Positions 11,801-23,639 of a stretch of 64,000 bases of DNA are shown here, one piece after another. The DNA comes from Gnetum montanum (taxonomy: Eukaryota > Streptophyta > Gnetopsida > Gnetales > Gnetaceae). The position numbers and the translations under genes were made by a program. The first letter of the stretch is position 1; each line of letters starts with the position of its first letter. The notes under the pieces were generated by a model that made no database searches, had not been told where the DNA came from, and saw nothing but the letters and a program-made list of their open reading frames with translations. Where the stretch lies: the NCBI GenBank assembly GCA_015680685.1, contig MNCI01005245.1, positions 595,841 through 659,840 of the forward strand. The letters run 5' to 3'.

Positions 11801-13533
11801 GGATCTGAATCTTGAATTATACTATTTTTTCCTATACCTTGTCAAGTTTGATTTTGATATCTTTCTATAAGTTGATGGAGTGGGGGAAAACCTAGGATGT
11901 TAGTTTATGGTTGTGATCTATCTATTCTCTACTGTTGAACATATGAATTTCCTAATTAAATGATTAATGTTAAAATGGTTACAAGAGTTAAATTTAGATG
12001 ATCTTGTTTTATGTGTTGTTGGAAATTATAAAATCTTATTATGTGATTGAACAAATATGAGATCATTAATTTATTTGCTTTTGTGGTCATTTCTTTGGTT
12101 TACAAATGTGTAAATAATCCTAATTAGATATTTCTTTTTAGGTTGAATAATAAAACGTTTGATTTTTTTTAATTTGATGAATCTTGCAAAGATATTTTAC
12201 CATGGCTATTTCTTTATAAAATTATCTCTTAATTCTTAAAATTAATATTGATTGACTTGTTTTAGAGCTACATCTAAGTGTTGCTGATTTCATTTTAATT
12301 TTATAAGTTAATGTTAGTTTGATTGTTGTAGAAAGAAAGCCACCAAGGCATTTTCTTCTTTCAACTAGCTTTCTTTCTAGAGGGCTTCAGGTGCTAGCTC
12401 TTGTTCCTTGTGAATGGGTATTATAGCTATGTTTTCTATTGGATCTTCCTTTCTTACAAGAGATGGTATTTCATCAAAGGTTTTTGTTACTACCTCAAAT
12501 CCTTTTTCTATTTTAAGTTCAAGCATGGATGTTGAAAATGATGTAAATGTTGTTAAGACTAGGACCATCCTTCCTACTAATAATTAAAATTTCTCTCTTA
12601 ATTTTTCAAAGCTTCAATTGTAAGGTTGTACCGTTGAGTAAATATCTTAAAATTAGAACATTTTTCTTTTCCATGTTATTTTTGGTGTTTTCTACTTAGT
12701 GTTAAGCATATGATGTACTTTGATTTTTTTCTTGTTATTAATATTATTTTTAGGGTCTAATATCCATCTTTCAAATTATTACATACTAAAATGACTAAAC
12801 CTCCACATGGATGTTATCCATCTCCTTTTCATTTATTAGGAAATAAATTTAAAATTCCAAAGATAGTTAAACATGTAGAAGATTTAGTTTCCATATTTAG
12901 TAATACCAAAAATGGATTGAACTCTTTCTAAATCAATATTAGATTGTTTTAACAACCCAAAACTTGAACCTTAATTCTTAAATTTTTTATTGTGACTATG
13001 GGGCACCACAAGTATTCATATGTCAATAAAGATATTACCGTGTCTAAATTAGCAAAGATGGGAGTAGTTGCTTCTATTCCATACATTTTGTTTTGTGTGT
13101 TGAACCCATTTGGATAAATCCATCCACCTACAAAATTTGGCCTATTCAACTTATCAAAAAGGACAAAGATATAAACTAGTAGCCTTACTTTGTATAGAAC
13201 CGTTGGTGTTTAAGAACCCATAATACAAGGGGTCAAAGCCCTATTTAATTAATTATTTAATGATAAAAAATATCTTGCATTTAAATGTGTAACTTATCTC
13301 TAAGCCATTGCTTCTTTTATCTTTTTTCACTCTTTCATTTTTTTCATAAACTCCTTTATAATATCTTCATATCAATAACGTTTTGCCTCAAATGATTTGA
13401 CAATTAATCCAAATATCTTTTTTCTTTATTAAGCATGTTTATACCCAATATAATATGATGAGGCCTACTCTTTTATTACCTATACTAGATACCTCAATGA
13501 TGTATGATTTAATTTGCAGTTTTCTTCCAAGAG

Positions 13534-14403
13534 TGATGAATCATGTTTTTTACTGGCTAAGATATCTTTGCCCCAATATTGGATCTCATGCTACATTATC
13601 GACTATGTAATATCGCATGATGTATGCCTACCTATAAATACAACACTTGGACACAAAATCCAAATAAAAATTCATTCCATCCTTAGGTAGATGCTTGCAG
13701 TTTCATTTCGTAGTTTTAGTGATAAAGTGAATGCTCGCAATGTGGTGTTGAGCAGTTGTGTAGAATCTTTATTCGAGTGAAGTGTACTTGTACATAGTTC
13801 ATGTCTAGAAATAAAGATCAAGATTGTTTTTCATCATTGCAGCATCCACTTAGTTTTACTATTTTACTTAGCATAGTTTCTACTATTTTATTAGTTTAAT
13901 TATTTACATTTCCAAGTATTTTACTTTATTTGTTCATTAGTAAAGCATAATGAGTACAACTAGTTTTGAGCATTTAAGTATAATCATTTGGCAATCTCAG
14001 TTGTATTATTATTTGGTTTGCCCAATAGCATAATGCTTGGTAACCTGGTAATGGTTACATGAGCCTAACGCGTGTATGGTAAGCCAAGACCAAATTCTCA
14101 TCACTCTAGGCTAGAGTAGATTTACATTACCATCATTCCTTAGATTTAGGATTAAGTTTCATTCTCAATTATGTTTATCATTAGGAGTAAAGTGGGCCTA
14201 AGAACATCAATTATCGTATGCCGCACTTTGGACTAAACCATATGTGACAAAGCTACCACTAGTCCAAGTGGGAAGATAACATCCTATGATCAATGCTTAA
14301 TAATCTAGATGTCACAATTAGTCCCATCCATAGAATTTGATCGGACCATGCGTGAATGCTTGTGATTCATATGGTTAGGCATAGGGGTACTTGTTGCTCA
14401 ACA
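13534..14403 (+). repeat. 5' LTR of the pol-less Ty3 element
   Basis: 870 bp, beginning TGATGAATCATG and ending CTCAACA. A TATA box CCTATAAATAC is at about 13629-13639, with several ATATC-type motifs just upstream (13560-13616). The end of the LTR matches the minus-strand LTRs at 19431 and 39621 (GTACCCCTA and AACCATATGAATCACAA in reverse complement). Confidence 0.93.
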
Positions 14404-14404
14404 T

Positions 14405-14422
14405 TAGCATCATTACTGGGGA
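14405..14422 (+). other. Primer-binding site, tRNA-Asp type
   Basis: TAGCATCATTACTGGGGA begins one base after the LTR. The site used by many plant Athila/Tat elements is TGGCGCCGTTGCCGGGGA. All six differences are G-to-A or C-to-T, the pattern expected from deamination of methylated cytosines on either strand. Confidence 0.85.
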
Positions 14423-14879
14423 TGGTGCTAGCTATTTAGATTAGTTATAATATACACAATTTCTATAAACATATTAACAATCTATCTTGTGGAAAACATT
14501 AATATTTTAAGTCACACACATTATCAAACAAAATCATGTCTTCTTCACATAGGACTAATACTGCATCATATGATGAAAACACTCATAGCTAAAATGGTAG
14601 GTTCTATACTAAAGAGAATTGAAGTGAACAACCTCAAGTAGGAATTTCATATGCTCATTTCAACTTGTACTACATGTAAGGACTACATTCAACTAGTATA
14701 GGAAAATCTAGAGGAGATGGAGTAAGTCCTAAATCAGGGAGGGCCTCAAGGCCTAGTACCTTCTCTAAACCTAGAAAGGGACCATGGAGAGAACTATAGG
14801 AACCATGGCAATTCTCCTAGTCCCCCATCTTCCTCTTCCTCTTCCACATCTAGTTTTGACAAAGATGAATGTATGTATA

Positions 14880-17181
14880 GAAATAGAGATACATTAAGGG
14901 GTTAAGGCAAAGATAGAAATAAAAATAGATGAGATCATAAAAGTGAGCATAGATGAGATCATCATAATTAGATAAATAAAAATAGAAATTATCACTACAA
15001 CATGTCTGATGATGGTGAACCCTTGTTGGCTACTAAGAGCATGACGCAAATAATAGAGGTAGCTAGAATACTCCACAAGCACCAAAGGGAAAGTCACATC
15101 AAAAGGCTTGATATGAATAGCATCTCTAAATTTGTGGGAGGCTATAATTCTAATCCACAACATCCTTTACAAGCCTTTCATGATGCTTGTGCCTTGCAGA
15201 ACATCAAGAGTGAGTAACAAATGGTTACGCTCTTTCCTATCATACTAGTTGATGAAGCTAAAAGTTGGTATAGATTGTTGGAGCCAGATTCAATCCATCG
15301 ATGGTTCACAATGTTGGAACTCTTCAATGAGAAATACCAAAACTATGTAGGAGTGTCCAATGTGAGAAAACAAATCCAAGGATGGAGGCAAGAGTAATAT
15401 GAATCCTTTGATGTGGCCTTGGATAGATGTTATACGCTACTACATAGATGTCTAGACTATGATTTTTCTCAAAAAGAGCAGCTTTTCCACATCATAGATG
15501 GGCTTCGTAACCAAATGAGAGAGACCCTTAGGGTTTATGCCCAACATCAATTATCCAAATTGAAAGTGCATCAGATACAAAGACTAATCGAACAAGTGGC
15601 AAAAGAAGAAGGAGAGCTATGTAAACGAGAGAATATAGAGGACTATAGTTGGGATCCAACTCTTCAGAGGAAAGGGGTCAATATCTATGATGAGGAAAAA
15701 GAGGTAGCTCTTGATGAGGTGATTTCACAACAAACCTTGCCAATACAAAAGTCTATTGATGAGCTTAAAGCAAGGATAGATAATATGTGGGAGTTGATGA
15801 ATGACAAAGTCACAACCTACATGAAAACCATAAAGGAGAAGGTAGCATAGAAAGAGTCCAATGATCAAAACTAGAGGAAAAAAACCAATGAAATAGGTAG
15901 GAATACTTATCGACAAAAAGGGAAATGGTCATAGTAGAAGAGGTTTTTGACTCAAATACAGAAGATGGTGATGGATGTGACATATGCCAATATGACCATC
16001 CAAAGGGCCATTGCCTAGTTATGTTACATCTATATGAGTTTGGGGCTTTTGCTTTGAATCCAAAGTTTGTACAAAAGCAAATGCCTAGGAAATTAACTTA
16101 CAAGGTAATTATAGAAAATCCTACCACCAAGCATACTATTCTAGTGGGACTTCCTATCAACCTCAACATTACTATCAACCATAGTGGCAAAACACATAGT
16201 CGTGGGGGATGCCATCAACAAACTAGCAATACCCTTATTGCCAATCAATCCCATATGACTGCTACGTTCAACAACCTATTTCTCCATATGGTTCTACTTC
16301 CTCTACCTAAAATCACTACTACCACTCTCTCGAATATCATTGACCCACAACATCCCCTGTGGGATCACCATCTCAAACCTCTTATCCTGTGTAACATCCT
16401 CAATATTCTCATACTTCCCTCCATCATATGTCACCACCAACAAACACAAGGAGGATTGACACCATAACATCAACGGAAGAATGTCACTTGTGCTATGAAC
16501 ATACAAGTAAATGATAATGTTAATAAATCTCAACAAAATTCTTGAAAATGTCCTTTCTTTAGGACAGTTTCCACACATGAACACAAAGTTCCTAGATCCA
16601 CTGGCTCATCAAAACTAGCACAAGGCCAGCCAAGTGCAACATCCATCCTCACCAAAATAATGTCTTCCAATTTGACATAAGTGCCAACATCCATTATCAC
16701 TCTAATATAAAACATAACAAATGAACATATCACTGTGGAAAGATAGGAAATTCCATGCATTACTAATGATAAAGAAGGGTGTAGTTGTGGACCAAAACTT
16801 CAAAATTTCAGCACAGTCATGATACTAGCCCACACTAAATATGAAAGACAAGTGTGTGCACAAGAGAGAGTAAGGGCCACTAAACCAAAAGACACATAGT
16901 GGCTACAAACTACGAACCTAAAAGTGTCTAAAACATGCATGGAAACATCTAAACAACTTATTAATCCCCATTCTAAGAAAATGACCCCAACTAATAAATT
17001 ACAAATGGAAATACTAAACCACAATCATACACTAATAGAAAGAGGAACTAATGACTTAGATGATCAAAATTCAATTACCATCAAGATTACATGGAACAGT
17101 AATCAAAAAACTAAGTTGCTAAGGATGGTAAGTGAGAAACCTCAAGTTTATGATCCAAGGGAACTAGGGTGCATTTTTTGA
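14880..17181 (+). pseudogene. Ty3-type gag pseudogene
   Basis: The gag core is readable from ATG 15002 through 15850, with stops at about 15214 and 15394. It contains the retrotransposon gag block: FVGGYNSNPQHPLQAFHD, then DEAKSWYRLLEPDS, LFNEKYQNYV, and YESFDVALDRCYTLLHRC. After the core comes a basic/acidic helical stretch (to 15850) and a Tyr/Gln/Pro-rich region (about 16100-16470). A last frame runs from 16924 to 17181. Stops are largely TAG or TAA where CAG or CAA would fit. It would encode the capsid of the virus-like particle. Confidence 0.85.
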
Positions 17182-19350
17182 ACACTTGCCCATGAGTTTA
17201 ATCATGGGGGAGACACCAATCATGATCAAGAAATTAATAAGAATTTTTTAATTTTTTTTGTTTTTCAATTTCTTTTTGAATTCTAATTTTTTGTTATGCC
17301 TTTTCACATTTCTTACCAATTTCCACATTCTTTGATATTTTTTCATTCTCTTATACTTTTCAATTTCCTAAACTATTGGAAATTCTTTAATATTTTTTGC
17401 TTCTTTGTAATCTTTTTCATTCTTAATATCTTTTACACTTTTTCATACTTTGTTTACATGTTACTTGTACATATTTCTATCAATTTAGAATAAAACACAT
17501 TAAGAATAAATCAAGATGTAGTTCCAATAAGGTGAAGATTTCTGTATGTTATCAAATCATAAGGGATTGATTATTTGTATAGTGAGACCACACCACCAAT
17601 CCATTCATTCCAAAATAAGAGGTTCTTACCATGGCCATAATGATATTCTTTCCATCATCAAACTAAGAATAAACTTATGATCATTATGCTTGGACTATTA
17701 AGTGAAGAACCAAGGAAAATGTGAAGGATGTGACATCAAGGGGACTTTTGGAATCTCTTAGACCACTTCTGTATGTTCTATCATGTTGCTAAGATTGTAT
17801 TATATCCTTGTAGATCTAACAAAAAATGGAAGTAAGAGTAAAATAAGTGTTTCCTTACCATGTCACTACAAAGACATGTTACCCATGCTTGAAGGTAGTC
17901 CTCTGGTAAGGTTGACATAGATAAAAATAAAAGAGCACAAAATAAATTTCTAAGGATTCCACTAGAAAGACATGTTACCCATGCCTAAAGGTAGGCAACT
18001 TCTCAAAAATCTAAAAAATAAAACAAGTGCCATGAATAAAATCCTCCCTTGGATAATACACCAAGTGGTAATACTCCTTGCAACAATGGTAGTCTTACGG
18101 TTGTAACTCTTAGAGATGAAACAATGCAATGTCACTAGAAAGTGGTTTGGACTTGGTTTGAATCTTGGAAAGAAGGGCTAATGATTACTTTAACCATTAA
18201 TAACACACAAGGATTCATTATGCCTATGGTAAGATACCTCACATCCCGATCTCTACAATCCCTTCTAAGTCCATCCCACCTCACTATATATTTAATCATA
18301 AATTATGATTTTGTATGATATAGCATTATTTTTCCAATTACTAGATAGGTATGTCATACATTCAACTCCTTGTATGCCTAATAACACTTTTAGATGTGGT
18401 TATACAAGAGCACTAAGGGCAGGAGCCTACTTTGGGGAGGATACACTTGTATAACTCTTGTATTTCATACTTGCCAAGCAATTCCACATCATATTGTGCC
18501 TTCCAAAACATCTAATAAACTTCCCATATCATCTAATAATCTATCCATACATCAAAAATTCATTATCCATTTCATATCCATACCATAAACTTTCGTTACT
18601 CGATATTCCTTCTTCATGAACCTTGAATGTTAACTTGTTGAAAACCATGCATCACTTATGGACCATGATCCTCTAAACAAGCTTTATATCTTTTAGACAT
18701 TTCATTTGACTAATTTTTTCAACAGTGATATTGTAGTCACGATGTCATAGGCACCTACGATGTATGATCTACGATGTCGTTCATATAAAATAGTAAATAT
18801 ATGTGTGGAAGTTAGTGAAAATTTTTTATTTCTCTCATTTGTAGCAAGCAAATTTTTTGTAGTTTTTTCCTCAGCCCTCTTGCACACTAGCTTCCAAAGG
18901 TCATAACTTTGCTCTTATAGCTCCAATTTCCAAAATTCTTGAATCCTGTTGATCCTGAAGTGCTTAACTTAGTTGTTAGGGGGGTTGCATTATGTGATAT
19001 AAGCAAATGAAAATTTGAAAATGTGAGCCACAAATTCCTAACACCTAGAAGATATTATAAAGGGTAAGTACAAGGAGATAATAAGAACCTTAGAATTAAT
19101 TAATTAATTAAGGCCCCCCCAATTCAAATAATACTCTTAATAGACCCTATTAGCTATTTTAGGCCATAATAAGCAGGGAAAACAATAGAAGGTCATAAAT
19201 AACTAAACGATATAGCACCTAAGGGGTTCCTTTTTGAAAATTTTTCAAACTCTACAATTGTAATAAGATAAGAACTTGATCTAACTAAGGGTATGAGTAA
19301 GGTAAAGAACTATTAAGAATTGATAGGAACACCCTAATAATATCAAACCC
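17182..19350 (+). other. Non-coding interior of the Ty3 element; no pol recognised
   Basis: AT-rich internal DNA where pol would be expected. No RT, integrase or protease motif was found on either strand. A T-rich block lies at 17240-17480. A direct repeat with the core AAAGACATGTTACCCATGC occurs near 17870 and 17965. A (TTAA)n-like run followed by a C run is at 19085-19125. Confidence 0.65.
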
Positions 19351-20827
19351 TTGTTGATTGCAAATGATCCCAAAGAGGATACTAGAAGGAGGACCTTCAC
19401 AACATGGGAGCAAAAGACCAAGAGGCTATGTGATAAGCGGCAAGGTACCCCTACGCCCAACCATATGAATCACAATTGTTCACAGGCGATTCGGTCGAAC
19501 TCCATAGACCTTAGATCCTTTAGTACACTAGTTCAAGAAAGTGAAATCTAATTAAAATGATCATTGTCTTCTCAGTTCCACTTGTGAGGTATAAGTATAT
19601 GGTTAAGTGTAACTACGATATATGATTTTTATTGTTTTATATTTTATAAGTTTAGTCACCTAGAGCAAGAATGAAATTTAGGGTAATTTATATTTAGTTT
19701 ATTTGTCGCCTAGCTAGCCTAACACAAGTACCCGTTCCCACTCCCCAAACACATTCTGAATGCATGTAGTGCTGCTAGATTACCAAAAATTAAGCATTTC
19801 TAGGTTACCGAGTGCTACACATATGCTCGAAGTGGTCATGCTTGTGGTCATTAATAACCAGAAATTAATTGCTTAATTAACATGCATTAAAGTAAAGTGC
19901 ATGAACAATAAATGCATTAAAAGAAACATTAATCTATTCTTAATGCTACAAGGATTATCAAAAGGGCTCATCTATATTCCCATCACACTATTGTGCTTAA
20001 GTACATCAATGCTTGAATAAAGGTCTATACACACTCAAACTCCTATTGCAAGCACTTCGAAATATTCTAACTTTGGAATGACTAAACTATAAGAACTTCA
20101 TTACTCTATGCAAAAACTAATAAAAAACTATATGAAAATCATGATCCTAAGCGCTATATTTATAGGTTAGCATATAACCCACGATATCATATATTCGACA
20201 TTGCATCTTAGGGCCTGATATCAGGTATTTGATACCAAGGCTCTAATATTGTCTATTCAATATTGGAGCATGTCAAAACATGATTCATAATTGTGGGAGA
20301 GGCCGAGCAGGGTAACAAACCCCACAAGTAGAACATGCAAAGAAGGAGGCTTAATCATACAATATTCATCAAAAAGCTCCTGCTACAAAGTACTCAACCC
20401 AAGGAGAGATAGAAATTCCACAAGCACTTAAACAAGGATAATGCCTCACATTGTCACTAGATTTCCTCCAGGCCATCCAAGAAGATTGACCATGTCCATA
20501 ATCATCATGGAACTAAATTTTGGTTCCTTCATGGAATTTTCTCTAGAAGTAGTGAAGACGCAACTCCAAGCATCTTCATTATGGCCCACACTAACCAACA
20601 TCATTGAATGAAACTTAGGAGAAACCTACCAATTCTAGCAGAACAAATACGCTGATGCTACAATGAAACTTGAAGGAGTCTCTATGTCATACTTAGTAAA
20701 AAGTACACATGGAAAAAGAAGATAGGGATAAAAAAGGATAAACTTTCCAGAAGCCTAACAACAAAGGAAAGAAATTGTTGGAAGAGCCACCACCACCTAA
20801 AATATGAACTACATCAAGCCAGTTTAA
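19351..20827 (+). pseudogene. Second sense ORF of the Ty3 element, split by a solo LTR
   Basis: Two reading-frame segments flank a nested LTR (19431-20290). The left segment contains DPKEDTRRRTFTTWEQKTKR and stops at the insertion. The right segment (20296-20827) contains KEGGLIIQYSSKS, MPHIVTRFPPGHPRRL and FSLEVVKTQLQASSLWPTL and ends at TAA 20825. Removing the LTR plus one 5-bp flank joins the two in one frame. In the right segment about six in-frame stops occur (TAA, TAG, TGA), most explainable as CAA, CAG or TGG changed by transitions. I do not recognise the product. Its place, after where pol should be, is where extra ORFs occur in some plant Ty3 elements. Confidence 0.55.
19431..20290 (-). 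repeat. Nested minus-strand solo LTR (Athila-like)
   Basis: 860 bp whose plus-strand start TGATAAGCGGCAAGGTACCC and end CATGATTCATAA are the reverse complement of the LTR ends at 14403 and 13534. A minus-strand TATA box (TATAAATA, near 20155-20165) and GATATC-type motifs near 20182-20270 are in the expected places. The flanks CTATG (19426-19430) and TTGTG (20291-20295) differ by two transitions and may be a decayed target duplication. No internal region is attached, so it looks like a solo LTR. Confidence 0.78.
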
Positions 20828-21001
20828 ATTTTGTTATTTTTTTTCATGTAACTATGTCATTTTTGTACACACCACTACAACACTTAGAGTTAGTCAGTAG
20901 TTAAAGTCTATCAATAATCTCATACTTTTCCAATATTTTGTAAGGAACTTGTTCCTCCTTTTATTCACTCAAGGACAAGTTTTCATTCAGTCATGGAGTT
21001 A
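20828..21001 (+). other. Pre-LTR leader with decayed polypurine tract
   Basis: AT-rich 174 bp ending in TCAGTCATGGAGTTA just before the 3' LTR. This resembles CAGTCGTGGGGGAGAC in front of the LTR of the Athila-like element at 45 kb (minus strand) after G-to-A changes, so it is probably the eroded polypurine tract. Confidence 0.55.
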
Positions 21002-21872
21002 TGATGAATTTTGTTTTTTAGTGACTAAGATATCTTAGCCCTGATATCAAATCTAATGCTATGTGATTGGATATTTGATATCGCGGGATACATGCTTGCC
21101 TATAAATACAACACTTGGATGCACAATCTGAACAACAATTTATTCCATCCTTAGGTAGATTCTTGTAGTTTTATTTCATAGTTTTAATGATAGAGTAAAT
21201 GCCCGTAATGTAGTGTTGAGCAGTTCTATGGGAATCTTTATTTGAGTGAAGTGTACTTGAGCACAGTTCATGTTCAAAAATAAATATCAAGATTACTTTT
21301 CATCATTGCAACATGCACTTAGTTTTACTATTTTACTTAGCATAGTTTCTACTATTTTATTAGTTTAATCATTTACATTTCTAAGTATTTTACTTCACTT
21401 GTTCATTAGTAAAGCAAAATGAGTACAACTGATTTCAAACGTTTAAGTGTAATCATTTGATAATCCCAGTAGTGTTATTGCTTGGTTTGCCCAATAACAT
21501 AATGCTTGGTAACCTAGTAACAATTACATGAGCCCAAGGTGTGTACTGTAAGCCAAGACCAATTGCTCATTGCTCTAGGCTAGAGTAGAGTTACATTATT
21601 GTCATTACTTAGATTTAGGATTAAATTTCATTCTCAATTATGTTTATCGCTAGGAGTAAAATGGGCCTAAAAACATCAATTATTATATGCCTTGCTTTGG
21701 ACTAAATCATACATGACAAAGCTACCACTAGTCCAAGTGAGAAGATAGCATCCTGTGATCAATTTTTAACAATCTAGATGTCACAACTAGTCCCATCCAT
21801 GGAATTTGATTGGATTGTGCATGAATTCTTATGATTCGTATGGTTGGGCGTAGGGGTACTTGCCGCTCATTA
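21002..21872 (+). repeat. 3' LTR of the pol-less Ty3 element
   Basis: 871 bp, aligning with 13534-14403 from TGATGAAT to the end. The last bases are CATTA where the left copy has CAACA. The TATA box CTATAAATAC is at about 21101. AAGAG follows at 21873-21877 as the target duplication. Confidence 0.93.
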
Positions 21873-21877
21873 AAGAG

Positions 21878-22579
21878 TTTTGGAATTTCTTCAAATGGTT
21901 TTTTATTCTGTATTTTAAGAACCCCCACTAATTGAGGGTCTAATGTTTTTTCTTGCTTTTTTTTCTTCTTCTAAAGTTTTAGAGATCATTAAACTAGCAT
22001 CAAATAGCCTACCTTCACTTTGTTCAATCCTATTTAATGAAGTAGAAAACTAAGATGTTTTGGTACCTAACTCATCCAATTTATGCAAGATAATCTATTA
22101 TTGGTCCTTCATCTACTATAGAAGCTTGTGATGTTGACACTTCATAATCTCTAAGAGCTTTTTCATAAAACCTTTAATTACCTTATTTAGGTGATGCACT
22201 TCATAATGTCTAGAAGCTTTTAAGGATTGTCATTTGGAGCGATGGTAAGGTGCTTGTTTCTCAAATCAAAGACCTAGATTCGATCCTATGCACAACCACT
22301 CAAAGAGGTTAGGCTTTCGCTTGCCTACCAACTCTCCTAAGACTCTGGTTAATAGGATGAGCACTTGGCTTTGGGTGATGATCCTTTTTAACTGGTGGAC
22401 TTTTAATTACAAGGGTTTCAACTTCACTTTATTTTATAAGACTTTAATCTTCTTGATCTTTTGCTTCCATTCTAGCATGGAAATAGTCATGAATTCTATT
22501 TTCAAAGATCTTGGCTAGTAATAACCCTAATAAAATAACAAATTTACTATCTTAGCTAAAGTTTCTTCTTGAACTATTT
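21878..22579. other. Spacer between two LTR elements, no gene recognised
   Basis: AT-rich DNA between the Ty3 element and the deadenylase-carrying element. Joined to the sequence before 13529 it would be the pre-insertion locus. Short frames (for example 22288-22518) have no recognisable domain. Confidence 0.55.
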
Positions 22580-22584
22580 TTTAC

Positions 22585-23187
22585 TGTGACATCTTGTCCC
22601 TAGATGTTAGGGAAAACGTCAAATATACAATATATTAGACATTATGCGTACAAAGAAAATATACCAAATACAAAATATAAGTGATATTTGACATTATGTA
22701 TAAAGGAAATAATAGGAAAAATATAGAAAGAGAAAGAAAAAATGCTTTATTGATATAGAATAATGTATCTAGATTGTGCTCTGAGAGTGTTCCTTGGGGT
22801 TTTCTTCCTTTGGCATCTATCCCTTAGAGGCAATCTAGCACTGCCAACATAGTTAGGCCTATAACCTAGCAAAAAGGGATGACCAATGCACTTTTTATCT
22901 TGCTTCACCCAGCTTTCTGTGACTTGCCTATATCGACTCCGCCATTCCATGACTTACTTGTACTAGCTCCACCATTCCATGCTGGCACAACCTCTAACCC
23001 CAAGTATAAATGCCTTAGGCCAAACCTCCAAAGGTTACCTTAAGAGACACATCCATTATTATAACATGCCCTTTTGAGTCCTAATCATAACTACCCTATT
23101 GGGTCTTATTAAGATGACAATAACACTTGTTGTGAAGAGACACCATCTTCATTAGTCAACAACATCATTTGGGAATGGGATGTGAGA
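22585..23187 (-). repeat. 3' LTR of the deadenylase-carrying element
   Basis: Matches 27517-28122 nearly throughout; shared blocks include TCTATCCCTTAGAGGCAATC and ATAAATGCCTTAGGCCAAA. The outer end keeps TG on the plus strand. It is preceded by TTTAC. Confidence 0.9.
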
Positions 23188-23200
23188 ATCTACCCCCCTT
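23188..23200 (-). other. Polypurine tract
   Basis: The minus strand reads AAGGGGGGTAGAT directly before the 3' LTR, as expected for the plus-strand DNA primer of an LTR retrotransposon. Confidence 0.75.
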
Positions 23201-23639
23201 AGGTTTCATTCATCCTCTAATGAATCCATGTTCTCTTTCTTTTTCCAATTGCAATGCTTTCTTTCATGATCTTATGATCCAATAATTTGATTTCTCTTTT
23301 GAACTTGAAGTTGTTTCTTGCTTATTCTATAAACAAAATATATGTTACAAAGATTATATTGAAAATTAAATCTTACTTCCTTGATACTTACTTCATTTTC
23401 TAAGATAATGACAAAAGATGAATTAAAAATTTATCAACCACTAATCACTAATCCTAACTAGGATCATACAAAGTGCAACTTGGATCTTGTTACAAGTGAA
23501 AGCAGGGCAAATTCTTTATCCCCAATTTTTATTATCATAGATATTTTACTTATCTAATTGAAATATAAATTGAAAAATGAATAAAATAATGAGATTAATC
23601 AAATAAAAGTAAGAGTGAGATATTTCTTGATCTTGATCA

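Larger units (their letters stand above)
6848..13528. other. AT-rich intergenic DNA with diverged local duplications
   Basis: No supportable gene in about 6.7 kb. Open frames of 60-85 codons (for example 9936-10175 plus and 11146-11403 minus) have no known domain. Two diverged direct duplications are visible: near 6899-7070 versus 7086-7260, and near 8094-8470 versus 8488-8870. A (TAA)n stretch lies near 10380-10395. The 95 bp before 13529 is the left flank of the next element. Confidence 0.6.
13534..21872 (+). mobile_element. Pol-less Ty3-type (Athila-like) LTR retrotransposon, 8.3 kb
   Basis: LTRs of 870 and 871 bp (13534-14403, 21002-21872) lie in direct orientation and start TGATGAAT. 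A perfect 5-bp target duplication AAGAG is at 13529-13533 and 21873-21877. A tRNA-Asp-type primer site follows the left LTR by one base. The interior has a Ty3-type gag (about 14880-17181) and a second sense ORF near the 3' end (19351-20827). Nothing like protease, RT, RNase H or integrase could be read in 17182-19350. It therefore looks like a large non-autonomous derivative that depended on a relative. LTR differences are numerous and mostly transitions, so the insertion is old. A minus-strand solo LTR of a related family sits inside. Confidence 0.92.

Noticed and set aside
13560-13620. Gene promoter of a host gene
   Set aside because: The TATA box and motifs lie inside a well-defined LTR and recur in its partner.
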